A stretch of 26,139 bases of DNA, taken from positions 1 through 26,139 of the forward strand of contig CAYUMU010000093.1 of assembly GCA_964445985.1 (NCBI GenBank). The letters are read 5' to 3'. Position 1 is the stretch's first letter; every line of letters begins with the position of its first letter. Origin of the DNA: CAYUMU01 sp964445985. GTDB lineage: Bacteria; Planctomycetota; Planctomycetia; Pirellulales; S012-138. The notes beneath the pieces are model-generated. The model was given only the letters and a program-made list of their open reading frames with translations, was not told where the DNA came from and ran no database searches. The translations under genes were made by a program, and so were the position numbers. Below are positions 15,440-24,158 of the stretch, piece after piece.

Positions 15440-16672
15440 CTATACCGAATGCGCCAGCCAGCCCTCGGGGATCGGCAGCGGATCGCCCCCTTCGGCCGCC
15501 AGCCTGGCGAGCATGCTTTTCAAGCGCTGCTCCAATTGCTCCATCACCGGATCGACGCCCCGCACCTTCTCCGTGCCCACCTCGATCGGTTCGCCCACTT
15601 CCACAATCACGGTAAACGGCCGGTGAATTCGGGCCGCGTCGGTCAGGTCTTCTTCGAAGCGTTCCACCGTTTCTAACACCCGCTCCGGGGTTGGACTCGT
15701 TCGCAGGTAATCGGGCGGGTAAAGCGACAAGCTTTGAGCCAGGTAGCAGTCCGCCAGTTGCCGCCACCGCCGGGCACGTTCGGCTTCGTCGATTTCGCCG
15801 GCCGCCATGTCGGGCACGATCGCTCCCCGCAGCCGTTTCACGCGCACGATGGTGCCGCCCGTATGACCTGTCTGCCCCCATTCTTCTTCCAACGGATTGA
15901 GCAAGTGATCGATCAAACGCTGGATGCGCGGCCCGAAGTCGCCCGTTTCACCGTGGCCAAGATACTCCAGCTCTTTCAGCGTGAGCAAGCCATGGCCTAC
16001 TTTGCGAATGCGCTCCAACATGGAAAGTTGCGTTTGCGGTTGCCACGACAGCCGATGCTCGATGTCTCCGAGCACGCCGTTGACCGCTTTTTCCAGGTTG
16101 CCGTGATAGATGTATTTGAGGGCGATCGGGTGAATCACCACCTGTCCTCGCTCTTGCTTGGCCCGGCGTTTGGCGGCCGAACGGGCGATGAAGGCGGTGC
16201 CGTCGAGCAGGGCTTCGAGCCGGTCGTTGTTGCGGCTGACCGCTCCCTCGGGGAAGATCACCAGCGGCCGCTTGGCTTCGACCAGCACGTCGATCGCCGT
16301 GTTGATCGCGGTGCGGTCCAGCCCTTCGCGATACACGCTAAAGGCGCCCCCTCGCTGCAGCAGCCAATACTGAGTGCGGCTTTGCATGAACAAATGCCAG
16401 CTGGCCATCATAAACACCGGTCGGCCCAGCTCCCGCACCAGGGTGCCCACCACCAGGGGATCGCAAGGGCGGCAATGATTGGGGGCCAGCAAGATGCCAT
16501 GCCCGGCCGCGTACGAGGCCTTCAAATGTTCCAGCCCTCGGTATTCAATCTGGGTAATCCCTGCCTGTTTGTTGAGCCACCGCCGCAAAAACCGCTTCAA
16601 AACACCTGGCCAAAAATTCCCCTGCTTGGCAGGCACAAATTCGTATGGCTTGTCGATAATGACCGCTTGCAT
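15440..16672 (-). CDS. 1-acyl-sn-glycerol-3-phosphate acyltransferase family protein (PlsC-like)
   Basis: A 410-residue protein. The PlsC-type acyltransferase motifs are clear: APNHCRPCDPL (His66, Asp71: the HX4D catalytic pair), then SVYREGLDR (block II-like), and VIFPEGAVSRNND (FPEG at 140-143, acyl acceptor binding). About 170 residues C-terminal to this are Arg/Glu-rich and helical and do not match a domain I know. No membrane helix is evident, so it may be peripheral. PlsC enzymes acylate lysophosphatidic acid during phospholipid synthesis; relatives acylate other lipids. The protein is long for PlsC (usually 200-260 residues). It lies upstream of the PAP2/sphingomyelin-synthase-like gene on the same strand, a plausible lipid-modifying pair. 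No Shine-Dalgarno is evident at the ATG complementary to 16670-16672. Confidence 0.88.
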   Translation of the reverse strand: MQAVIIDKPYEFVPAKQGNFWPGVLKRFLRRWLNKQAGITQIEYRGLEHLKASYAAGHGILLAPNHCRPCDPLVVGTLVRELGRPVFMMASWHLFMQSRTQYWLLQRGGAFSVYREGLDRTAINTAIDVLVEAKRPLVIFPEGAVSRNNDRLEALLDGTAFIARSAAKRRAKQERGQVVIHPIALKYIYHGNLEKAVNGVLGDIEHRLSWQPQTQLSMLERIRKVGHGLLTLKELEYLGHGETGDFGPRIQRLIDHLLNPLEEEWGQTGHTGGTIVRVKRLRGAIVPDMAAGEIDEAERARRWRQLADCYLAQSLSLYPPDYLRTSPTPERVLETVERFEEDLTDAARIHRPFTVIVEVGEPIEVGTEKVRGVDPVMEQLEQRLKSMLARLAAEGGDPLPIPEGWLAHSV

Positions 16673-16865
16673 CGGAATGGATCAGCCCACGGGGAGGGAA
16701 ACAGCGGAGCGCGGCGTCCTTACCCGCGGCAAATTCCGCGGAATCCGGCTCCTTGGCCCAGGCCCACCCGGCCTCAGGCTGCCTCTTATATAGCGCCACG
16801 GCCCTTGGCTGTAAATCCGCACCCCTCCAAGCCCCCCCCTGCCGCGAGGCTATGCCAGCAAAGGT

Positions 16866-16895
16866 TTGGAATCTCCGCCCCCCTTGGCGTATACT
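16866..16895 (+). promoter_or_regulatory. Candidate promoter for the HEAT-repeat protein gene
   Basis: TTGGAA (16866-16871), an 18-base spacer and TATACT (16890-16895) form a fair sigma-70 type promoter, giving a leader of about 150 bases to the start at 17055. It lies in the 382-bp region between the divergent acyltransferase and HEAT-protein genes. I see nothing else clear in that region. Confidence 0.4.
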
Positions 16896-17054
16896 GTAGG
16901 GGTATCCAATTCCGCGCGGGGAACAGCGCGGGAAACAGCGCGATAAGGCCACGGCCGGATCAGGCTGCGCCCATTCGAGCGGCAAGCATCGGCGGTTCCC
17001 CTCGCAAACGTGGCTGGCCCCCCCTTTCCATATCCAAAAGCAAGCGAGCGCCCC

Positions 17055-18272
17055 ATGCGTCTCACCCATAAACCAAGCCGGCTCTGCTTGGCCCTGCTGT
17101 TGGCGTGGTTCCCCACTTGGTTTGCCACCCGGGCCGCCGCCGATGAAGTTGCCCTGACCCTGGCGGGCGGCGGCGAAGTTCGCGGCAAGCTGCTCAACCC
17201 CAGCGAGTTCCCCCGCACCCAGTACCAGATTCAATCGGACTACGGCGTGCGGTTGGCGTTTGCCCGCGACCTGGTGCACAACGTGCGCAACATCAGCGAT
17301 AAGCAGCTCGAATACGAAAAACTCGAACCCACCTACCCCGACACGCTCGACGGCCAATGGGCGTTGGCCGAGTGGTGCCGCGAAAAGAACATGGCGGCCG
17401 AGCGCCAAGTGCACCTTCGCCGCGTGCTCGATTTCAACACCGATCACGAAGCGGCCCGCCGAGCGCTGGGCTTCTTTCGTCACGAAGAAGTCTGGACCAC
17501 GCAAGACGAGCTCATGACCCATCGCGGCTTTGTCAAATACAAAGGCGAATGGGTGTTGCCCGAGGAGGTTGCCATTCGCGAGCGCCGCCGCCAGAACGAG
17601 CTTTCCGAAAAAGCCTGGCTGCGGCAGGTGAGCGAATGGAAGAAATACATTGGCAGCAAGCCGCAAGAAGTGATCGCCCAAATGGACGAAGTCCGCGATC
17701 CCAACGCCGTGGGGGCCATTGCCTACCACATGGCGCCCGATCGCGAGATCCGGCCCGCGGTGCGGCAGCAGTTTCACAAAATGTTGTTCAACATTGGCAG
17801 CCCCGGCGCGTGGGACTTGATTGGCGAAGCTTCGCTGCACGATCCCGATGAAGACACCCGCGCGGCTGCTCGCGAGCGGTTGGAAGGGCAAACCCGCCCT
17901 GACCTGGTCAAAAAGTTCGTCACCGCCCTCGGCAGCTCCGACAACAACGTCGTCAATCGGGCTGCCCTGGGCCTGATCTACCTCAAAGACGACTCGGCGA
18001 TTGGCCCTCTGATCGATGCCCTGGTCACCACCCACAAGTTCCGCGTCGTCTCCGGCAGCCCCGGCACCTCGGCCACCTTCGGCTCCAACGGTGGCGGCGG
18101 TCTGTCGGTCGGCCGCCGCGCCACGGTGTACCACAAGCCGATCGCCAACGAGCCGGTGCGCAACGCCCTGATCTCGCTGACCGGCGTCAACTTCGGGTAC
18201 GGCAAAGAAGACTGGCACACCTGGCACGCCACCTATTTGCGCAGCCGAGCGGTCGATACCCGCCGCGACTAA
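17055..18272 (+). CDS. Exported protein with HEAT-like helical repeats, function unknown
   Basis: A 405-residue protein started at ATG 17055, chosen because it gives a clean signal peptide (basic RLTHKPSR, hydrophobic LCLALLLAWFPTWF, Ala-rich cleavage region ending RAAADE). An in-frame codon at 17010 would add 15 residues before it. The mature part begins with beta-like sequence (VALTLAGGGEVRGKLL). A section follows with paired helices and a short motif, GFVKYKGEWVLPEEV, that I associate with planctomycete proteins of this kind. The C-terminal half has HEAT-like helix pairs (AVGAIAYHMAPDREIRPAVR, DPDEDTRAAARERLEG, NVVNRAALGLIYLKDDSAI). HEAT repeats mediate protein binding; no catalytic motif is visible. 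No partner is suggested by the neighbours. Confidence 0.82.
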   Translation: MRLTHKPSRLCLALLLAWFPTWFATRAAADEVALTLAGGGEVRGKLLNPSEFPRTQYQIQSDYGVRLAFARDLVHNVRNISDKQLEYEKLEPTYPDTLDGQWALAEWCREKNMAAERQVHLRRVLDFNTDHEAARRALGFFRHEEVWTTQDELMTHRGFVKYKGEWVLPEEVAIRERRRQNELSEKAWLRQVSEWKKYIGSKPQEVIAQMDEVRDPNAVGAIAYHMAPDREIRPAVRQQFHKMLFNIGSPGAWDLIGEASLHDPDEDTRAAARERLEGQTRPDLVKKFVTALGSSDNNVVNRAALGLIYLKDDSAIGPLIDALVTTHKFRVVSGSPGTSATFGSNGGGGLSVGRRATVYHKPIANEPVRNALISLTGVNFGYGKEDWHTWHATYLRSRAVDTRRD

Positions 18273-18482
18273 CGGGCCAATTTGACCCATTCGTCAATAA
18301 TCTGTCTCGAACCGTGAATCGCGGGCCAACGTGGCTGATCCACTTGGCGACTTTGATTGGCACACGAGCGACCGTGTGGCTACGCTTGATATATGAGCGA
18401 CCCTGGCTCCGCTCTCAGTCATCCATGGCTATTCAGCCGCACTCCCAGGGCGCGTATCGTCCTTTATTCCGGGGTGTCTTCC

Positions 18483-19901
18483 ATGGGAAAGTTGCAAAGG
18501 CCGTCCAAGAAGCAGGCGTCTCTCGAACACGGCCTGTCGCCGCCAAGGTCCCCTCCAATGGAGCGATGCGCTTTGGGGAAAAGCCTGCGCGATAACTGCC
18601 CACGCGAGTCGCACGCCGCCTGGCGGCCCGCGGTCGATCGGCCCGATCCCTTGGCCCTGATCGAGCAGTCGAACCAGGGGCGGATGGCCTACCTGGTGCC
18701 CATTCGTCACGGCCGCATGATCCGCAGCCCGTTCACGTTTTATCGGGGCGCGGCGCTCAACATGGCGGCCGACCTGGCCCAGACGCCCGCGGCGGGCATC
18801 CGCGTGCAGGCCTGCGGCGACTGCCATCTGATGAACTTCGGAGCTTTCGCGACCCCCGAGCGGCGCGTCATCTTCGATATTAACGACCTCGACGAAACCC
18901 TGCCCGCCCCCTGGGAATGGGACGTGAAACGCCTCGCCGCCAGTTTTGTGCTGGCTTGCCGCGACAACGGTTTCAGCGAAGACACGGCCCGCGATAGCGT
19001 GCTGACCTGCGTGCGTTCGTACCGCGAACGCATGGCCCAGTACGGCAACATGTCGGTGCTCGACGTGTGGTACGACAGCATCGACGCCGAGCGCCTGTTG
19101 CCAACCATCCGAGACAAAGAAGCTCGCTTGCGATTCGAGAAACGCCTGGCCAGGGCCCGCCAGCGGAGCGTCCTGGAACATGAGTTTCCCGAACTGGCCA
19201 CCCTCTCGGGCCTGACTCCGGCCATCAAGGAAAATCCGCCCTTGATCTTTCATTGGCACGAACAGGGTCACGAAGAGCAAACGGCATTGGTGCATCGAGC
19301 GTTCGCGAGCTATCGAGAAACCATGCAAGCAGACCGGCGTCTCTTGCTCGACCGCTTCACGCTGATGGATTTTGCCATCAAGGTCGTCGGCGTGGGCAGC
19401 GTGGGCACCTTTTGTGGCATCTTGCTGCTGATGGCCAGCGAGCACGACCCGCTGTTTCTCCAGTTCAAACACGCCCGCCCGTCGGTCCTCGAAGCCTATG
19501 CCGGCAAGAGCCAGCACGCCAACCACGGCGAGCGGGTGGTGCATGGCTGCCGCATGATGCAATCGGCCAGCGACCTGTTTTTGGGCTGGACCGAAGGAGA
19601 CGCCGGCCGGCATTTCTACATTCGGCAACTCAAAGACATGAAGATCAAGCCGCTCGTCGAAGTCTTCACGCCCAGCGTGATGATTCAGTACGCCGAACTG
19701 TGCGGTTGGACCTTATCCCATGCTCACGCCCGCTCGGGCGAGCCCGCGACCATCAGCGGCTACCTCGGTAAAAACGACAAGTTCGACCAGGCCATCGCCG
19801 ACTTCTCCATTGCCTACGCCGACCAGAGCGAACAAGATCACGAAATCCTGATGCAGGCCGTGCGCTCCGGCACGTTGGAAGTCACCATGGAAGAGGGATA
19901 G
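18483..19901 (+). CDS. DUF2252 family protein
   Basis: A 472-residue protein if started at ATG 18483; an in-frame ATG at 18393 would add 30 residues. I prefer 18483 because DUF2252 proteins are usually about 430-470 residues, though its ribosome binding site is weak. The family core is obvious: RMIRSPFTFYRGAA, then GDCHLMNFGAFATPER, then DINDLDETLPAPWEWDVKRL, with later LDRFTLMDFAIKVVGVGSVG and FLQFKHARPS. DUF2252 proteins are uncharacterised and have been related to the aminoglycoside phosphotransferase/kinase-like fold; the GDCHxxNFG and DINDxDE segments resemble its catalytic and metal-binding loops. That relation comes from family knowledge, not from this window. It lies 57 bp before a phosphopantetheinyl transferase gene on the same strand. 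Confidence 0.9.
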   Translation: MGKLQRPSKKQASLEHGLSPPRSPPMERCALGKSLRDNCPRESHAAWRPAVDRPDPLALIEQSNQGRMAYLVPIRHGRMIRSPFTFYRGAALNMAADLAQTPAAGIRVQACGDCHLMNFGAFATPERRVIFDINDLDETLPAPWEWDVKRLAASFVLACRDNGFSEDTARDSVLTCVRSYRERMAQYGNMSVLDVWYDSIDAERLLPTIRDKEARLRFEKRLARARQRSVLEHEFPELATLSGLTPAIKENPPLIFHWHEQGHEEQTALVHRAFASYRETMQADRRLLLDRFTLMDFAIKVVGVGSVGTFCGILLLMASEHDPLFLQFKHARPSVLEAYAGKSQHANHGERVVHGCRMMQSASDLFLGWTEGDAGRHFYIRQLKDMKIKPLVEVFTPSVMIQYAELCGWTLSHAHARSGEPATISGYLGKNDKFDQAIADFSIAYADQSEQDHEILMQAVRSGTLEVTMEEG

Positions 19902-19958
19902 CCAGCAATCCAGAGGTCGCATTCCCCCGCCAGCGGTCAGCCCGTTAAACTGCCAGGC

Positions 19959-20708
19959 ATGAACAACCTCGCCTGGCAACCCGCCGTCCAACCTCCCGAG
20001 CTGCCGCCTGGCGCCGTGCATCTATGGCGGTTCTGGCTGGCTGGCAGGTCTGACCGCGTGGCCCTCTGGGGCTATTTGAACGCCGACGAACGTCGCCGGG
20101 CCGAGTCCTTTTACAAGCCCATCCATGCGGAGCGGTTTGCCGCCGGGCGGGGCGTGTTGCGAACGTTGGTCGCCGCCTACGCTGGCCTGGCGCCGCGCGA
20201 GGTCGTGTTCGAGGCAGGGCCATTCGGCAAGCCCTGCCTGGCATCGCCTGCCAGCGGCAAGCTATCGTTCAACCTGTCGCACAGCGAGAACCTGGCGGTG
20301 GCCGCTTTTGCCCGAGGCGGCCAGTTGGGCATTGATGTCGAGTGGGTTCGCCCCCTGCCCGATGCTCACTCCATCGCCCGCCGGCAGTTCCACGCCGCCG
20401 AGGCCCACTGGTTAGGGAACGCTCCCGCCGAGCGTCAGGCAGAAGTCTTCTTCCACATTTGGACCCGCAAAGAGGCCGCCCTCAAGGCCGTGGGGGCGGG
20501 GCTTTCGATTGACCTGCAAGCGTTCGATGTGACCGCCGTGCAAGGCCGAGGAGAAACCCACCCGCTGGCACTCGGCCCCAAACTGCCGGCATGCCCTTGG
20601 AATTGGCACGAGTTCGCGGCGGCGCCGGGCTATCAAGCCTGCCTGGTGAGCGACGAGGCGGTCACCGAGTTGCAGGCCTTTGAATACCCCGCGGAAACGC
20701 ATCCCTAG
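19959..20708 (+). CDS. 4'-phosphopantetheinyl transferase superfamily protein (Sfp type)
   Basis: A 249-residue protein with the three Sfp-type signatures: FNLSHSE (residues 104-110), GIDVEWV (124-130, Asp126 and Glu128 binding magnesium) and FFHIWTRKEAALKAVGAG (164-181, Glu172 and Lys). The length matches Sfp-type enzymes, which are pseudo-dimeric, rather than the short AcpS type. The enzyme transfers the phosphopantetheine arm from coenzyme A to carrier proteins of polyketide, peptide or fatty acid synthases. No carrier-protein gene is in the window, so it probably serves a distant cluster. It begins 57 bp after the DUF2252 gene. No strong Shine-Dalgarno precedes ATG 19959. Confidence 0.92.
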   Translation: MNNLAWQPAVQPPELPPGAVHLWRFWLAGRSDRVALWGYLNADERRRAESFYKPIHAERFAAGRGVLRTLVAAYAGLAPREVVFEAGPFGKPCLASPASGKLSFNLSHSENLAVAAFARGGQLGIDVEWVRPLPDAHSIARRQFHAAEAHWLGNAPAERQAEVFFHIWTRKEAALKAVGAGLSIDLQAFDVTAVQGRGETHPLALGPKLPACPWNWHEFAAAPGYQACLVSDEAVTELQAFEYPAETHP

Positions 20709-20985
20709 CGAGTGGCCCATCAGGCCGGCCTCCCTTGGCCATTTAGCCGAATGAGGAGCGAACAAGAGAACCTCCTCCCCAAGGCGTTTTATCGGCAGCA
20801 ACGATAGCAGTCCGAGGCCACGCTGCTCTCCGCGTGCTTATGCCAGCAGGGCCAACTACAATGGAAAGCACGTTTGCAAGGTTGCCCAGTAATCTCCCAG
20901 ACGCAAAGAAATTGCCGCCGGCCCGACCAGCCCTATCCTCCGTTCGTTTCTGCCTGCCTTACCCGCCGAATATTCTGGGACTGAC

Positions 20986-22470
20986 ATGCCTCAACCGATC
21001 GCTCCCACACGCGCTCCATCGTTTCCAGATTTGGCCCGCCGTGATTTCCTGGGCCGTTCGCTGGGTCTGGGCGCGGTCGCGCTGGCTTCGCTGCTTGGTC
21101 AAGACGGCTACGCGGAGCCCGGCCCAACGGTTGCCAAGAACACCCGCGAGGCCGGCATCCTTCCCGCCCCGCACGTGCCGCCGCGCGCCAAGCGGGTGAT
21201 CTATTTGATGCAGACCGGCGCTCCCAGCCAGGTCGATTTGTTCGACTACAAGCCCCACCTGGCCAAGCTGCGCGGCCAGCCCTTGCCCGCCTCGGTGCAG
21301 ATGGGCCAGCGGCTGACGACCATGACGCAAGGCAAGGCTCAGCCGCTGCTGCCTGGCATTTCGCCCTTTCGCCAGCACGGCGAAAGCGGGGCCTGGCTGT
21401 GTGATTTCTTGCCGCACACCGCTGGCATTGCCGACCAGTTGTGCTTCATTCGCACCATGCACACCGAGGCCATCAATCATGCCCCGGCGGTCACGCTGTT
21501 TCTCAGCGGAGCCCAAGAACCCGGCCGGCCGAGTCTCGGCGCCTGGCTCGCTTATGGACTGGGCAGCGACAACCGCGACCTGCCCACCTTTTGCGTGATG
21601 ACCAGCCGCGACCGCGAGGCTTCGTGTGGCCAGCTCTTCTACGACTACTACTGGGGTAGCGGCTTCTTGCCCAGCAAGTTTCAAGGCGTGAAGTTCCGTG
21701 GCGAAGGCGACCCGGTGCTGTACCTTTCCAACCCGGCCGGCATGAATTCCGCGGTGCGCCGCGGCCTGCTCGACGACCTGGCTCAGCTCAACCAACTCAA
21801 GCACACGGCGGTGGGCGATCCCGAAATTCTCACCCGCATTGCCCAGTACGAGATGGCCTACCGCATGCAGAGCTCGGTGCCCGATCTCACCGACTTTTCC
21901 ACCGAGCCGCGGCACATTCTCGAGATGTATGGTCCCGACGTGCATCGTCGCGGCTCGTTCGCGGCCAACTGCCTGCTGGCCCGCCGGCTGGCCGAGCGTG
22001 ACGTGCGGTTCATTCAGCTGATGCACGCCGGCTGGGATCAACACAGCAACTTGCCAACCCAGCTCGAAATTCAATGCCGCGACACCGATCAACCTTCGGC
22101 GGCCTTGGTTCGCGACCTGGCGCAGCGCGGCCTGCTCGAAGACACGCTGGTGATCTGGGGCGGCGAATTCGGCCGCACGGTTTTCGGCCAGGGCGACATC
22201 GATAACCAGAAAACCCACGGTCGCGACCATCACGGCCGCTGCTTCTCCATTTGGATGGCGGGCGGGGGCGTCAAGGCCGGCCACGCGCACGGCGAAACAG
22301 ACGAGTTCTCTTACAACATCGCCCGCGACGGGGTACACGTTCACGACTTCCAAGCCACGGTGCTGCACCTGTTGGGCATTGACCATCAGCGGCTGACCTT
22401 CAAGTACCAAGGCCGCCACTTCCGCCTGACCGATGTGCATGGAACCGTCGTCGAGCCGGTGCTCGCCTGA
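20986..22470 (+). CDS. DUF1501 family protein, Tat-exported
   Basis: A 494-residue protein with a twin-arginine leader (ARRDFLGRSLGLGAVALASLL, Arg18-Arg19). The body shows the DUF1501 pattern: KRVIYLMQTGAPSQVDLFDYKP near the start, SGAWLCDFLPHTAGIADQLCFIR, HTEAINHAPA, RFIQLMHAGWDQHSNL, and near the end LVIWGGEFGRTVFGQ followed by GRDHHGRCFSIWMAGGGVKAG. These His/Asp-rich blocks place it close to the alkaline phosphatase/sulfatase fold, but no activity has been proven for the family. Most DUF1501 genes follow a DUF1549/DUF1553 gene, as at the left edge of this window; this one instead has a 277-bp gap upstream and an SGNH hydrolase gene 161 bp downstream. The start at ATG 20986 has no strong ribosome binding site but puts the leader in the normal place. 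Confidence 0.93.
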   Translation: MPQPIAPTRAPSFPDLARRDFLGRSLGLGAVALASLLGQDGYAEPGPTVAKNTREAGILPAPHVPPRAKRVIYLMQTGAPSQVDLFDYKPHLAKLRGQPLPASVQMGQRLTTMTQGKAQPLLPGISPFRQHGESGAWLCDFLPHTAGIADQLCFIRTMHTEAINHAPAVTLFLSGAQEPGRPSLGAWLAYGLGSDNRDLPTFCVMTSRDREASCGQLFYDYYWGSGFLPSKFQGVKFRGEGDPVLYLSNPAGMNSAVRRGLLDDLAQLNQLKHTAVGDPEILTRIAQYEMAYRMQSSVPDLTDFSTEPRHILEMYGPDVHRRGSFAANCLLARRLAERDVRFIQLMHAGWDQHSNLPTQLEIQCRDTDQPSAALVRDLAQRGLLEDTLVIWGGEFGRTVFGQGDIDNQKTHGRDHHGRCFSIWMAGGGVKAGHAHGETDEFSYNIARDGVHVHDFQATVLHLLGIDHQRLTFKYQGRHFRLTDVHGTVVEPVLA

Positions 22471-22631
22471 ATACGGAACCATGTGCCGAGGGCGGAAGGA
22501 AGCAGCGCATCGTCGGGGCAATGCTGAACCGCGGGCGATCCGCGGGAAAGGGTGGTCCGCGGATGAGCCCGTCGCCATACTGGGGGGGCGCCTTGCCGCG
22601 CCGACGATCCTTGTCGCCAGGAGATTGGTTT

Positions 22632-23633
22632 ATGTTGCCCGTTCGCGTCGTTCGTATCCGTCCGCTGTTGTTGGCCGCGGCAACAATCTTTTGTGGGTGT
22701 TGGGCGAGCGGTCCCCCTCTGGCAATCGCCAGCGAACCGGACGAAGCGGCGCCCATTCCCCGCACCGGGCCGCGGATTCTCTGCTTGGGCGACAGCATCA
22801 CGGCGGCCGGCGGTTACATCCATTACCTGGAGACCTGGTTGCTGCTGCATGGCCGGAAAGAAATGCCCACGCTCATCGGCCTGGGCCTGGCCAGCGAAAC
22901 CGCGTCGGGACTGTCAGAAGACCACCATCCCTTCCCTCGGCCCGACGTTCACGAGCGACTCGACCGCGTGCTGGCGGCCACGCAGCCCGACGTGGTGATG
23001 GCCTGCTATGGCATGAACGACGGCATCTACCACCCGTTCTCCGAAGAGCGCTTTACCGCCTATCAAGGGGGCATTCAGAAGTTGATCCGCAAAGCCCAAG
23101 CGGCCGGAGCCAAGCGGGTCATTCTGCTCACGCCGCCCCCCTATGCCGGCAAGGCGTCTCCGCAACAAGAGCCGGCGGACGGCAAAGACTACGGCTACAA
23201 AACGCCCTACAAAGATTACGACGACGTGCTGGCCCGCTATGCCCAGTACATTCTGTCGCTCAAAGATCAGGCGGGGGTTGAGGTTGTCGATGTGCGAACG
23301 CCGGTCCTCAAGCATTTGGAGAAGTGCTTCGGCCGCGATCCCATTCATCCCAACAGCCTGGGGCACGAGATCATGGCCGAAGCCGTGCTGGCCCACTTGG
23401 GCAAATCAACGGGGAGCAAGCTGATCGATACTGGCCATAGCGACCACGCGGACGACGCCCGCTGGCAAGCCGTGTTCAAGTTGGTCGCCGAGCGGCGCGG
23501 CACGCTCGACCGCACCTGGCTGTGGGAAATCGGTCATCGCCGGCCCGGTGGCGAGCCCAAGCTCACATTGGCCGAAGCTCAGAGCCGCGCCGCGGAAATC
23601 GACAAGCAATTGGCCGCATTGCTCGCTGAGTAG
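22632..23633 (+). CDS. Exported SGNH/GDSL hydrolase
   Basis: A 333-residue protein started at ATG 22632, which has AGGAG about 8 bases upstream and gives a signal peptide (RIRPLLLAAATIFCGCWA). An in-frame ATG at 22521 would add 37 residues before it and was rejected. The four SGNH blocks are present: GDSIT (nucleophile Ser55), a glycine in IGLGLASET, GMND at 127-130 and DPIHPN with Asp236/His239. Such enzymes are esterases or lipases, often acting on acetylated sugars or lipids. A Cys after the hydrophobic stretch could be a lipid anchor, but the lipobox is poor. About 90 residues after the catalytic His form a helical C-terminal extension. It follows the DUF1501 gene, so both may belong to one exported set. 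Confidence 0.93.
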   Translation: MLPVRVVRIRPLLLAAATIFCGCWASGPPLAIASEPDEAAPIPRTGPRILCLGDSITAAGGYIHYLETWLLLHGRKEMPTLIGLGLASETASGLSEDHHPFPRPDVHERLDRVLAATQPDVVMACYGMNDGIYHPFSEERFTAYQGGIQKLIRKAQAAGAKRVILLTPPPYAGKASPQQEPADGKDYGYKTPYKDYDDVLARYAQYILSLKDQAGVEVVDVRTPVLKHLEKCFGRDPIHPNSLGHEIMAEAVLAHLGKSTGSKLIDTGHSDHADDARWQAVFKLVAERRGTLDRTWLWEIGHRRPGGEPKLTLAEAQSRAAEIDKQLAALLAE

Positions 23634-23924
23634 ACGTTCGAGCACGCGCTTTGATTGGGGACTGGTTGCTGGGGGCTCCGCAGACGCGGGACATTCCCTA
23701 GCCGGCGTGGGCAGCCTGACCCCGGCCACTTGGTTGCGGCAGCGGTTAGGCAAGCTATAACGGCCGCTCCCGGCTTACGAGGGGCAATACATTCGGCAGC
23801 GGCCGTCGCGGCTAGAACCATTCGCAGATTGCTAACCACTGTCGCGGTGGGGATTTTGCGACTTCAGGGAGAAACCGCGACGATTCATCTGCAGTGAACC
23901 AGCCGCGTGGTCGATACTACTCTT

Positions 23925-24020
23925 GCAACGATAGGTTGCCGGGAGGGCGGGGCCATGAGGCCCCGTTTCAGGATAGAGATCATGGCAGCTCGACGGATCG
24001 ATCTGCCATGATCTTTTTTT
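23925..24020 (+). ncRNA. Candidate small structured RNA ending in an intrinsic terminator
   Basis: Three hairpins follow in quick succession: GCAAC-GATAG-GTTGC (23925-23939), CGGGGCC-ATGA-GGCCCCG (23948-23965) and the 12-bp terminator stem with seven Ts (23977-24020). The nearest upstream gene ends 343 bp before the terminator, which is far for an ordinary 3' end. This suggests a short independent transcript or an attenuated leader of the AI-2E gene. A possible -10, GATACT, is at 23913-23918, without a good -35. I cannot match it to a known RNA family. Confidence 0.35.
23977..24020 (+). terminator. Strong intrinsic (Rho-independent) terminator
   Basis: A perfect 12-bp stem, AGATCATGGCAG (23977-23988) with CTGCCATGATCT (24003-24014), is followed directly by seven Ts (24014-24020). 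It ends plus-strand transcription 138 bp before the AI-2E gene. The minus strand has no T-run after the stem, so it works in one direction only. Confidence 0.92.
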
Positions 24021-24158
24021 ATGCGCTCAGCGAAGCGCATCCGCCGCGATGCGATTTCTTCGAGCCGGGTCTGGCTCAAAATCGCCCCACCATATTGATG
24101 AAATGCGCCGCGGTGCGAAAATGCACCGTCCGAGCATTAACCCAAGGCGGGGCCTTCG

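Larger units (their letters stand above)
23634..24158. other. Gene-free, hairpin-rich region between the SGNH hydrolase and AI-2E genes
   Basis: These 525 bp contain no supported gene but many stems: CGGCCGCT/AGCGGCCG (23761-23768 with 23798-23805), GTCGCGGT/ACCGCGAC (23841-23848 with 23874-23881), then the three-hairpin cluster listed separately. After the terminator come ATGCGCT/AGCGCAT (24021-24027 with 24034-24040) and CGCATC/GATGCG (24036-24041 with 24048-24053), which share bases and cannot form together. The last is GAGCC/GGCTC near 24062-24077. Confidence 0.55.

Noticed and set aside
23760..23790. The string CCCGGCTTAC resembling the 3' conserved region of bacterial RNase P RNA
   Set aside because: The 5' universal region (GAGGAAAGTCC) and the ACAGAA box are missing nearby, so the match is coincidental.
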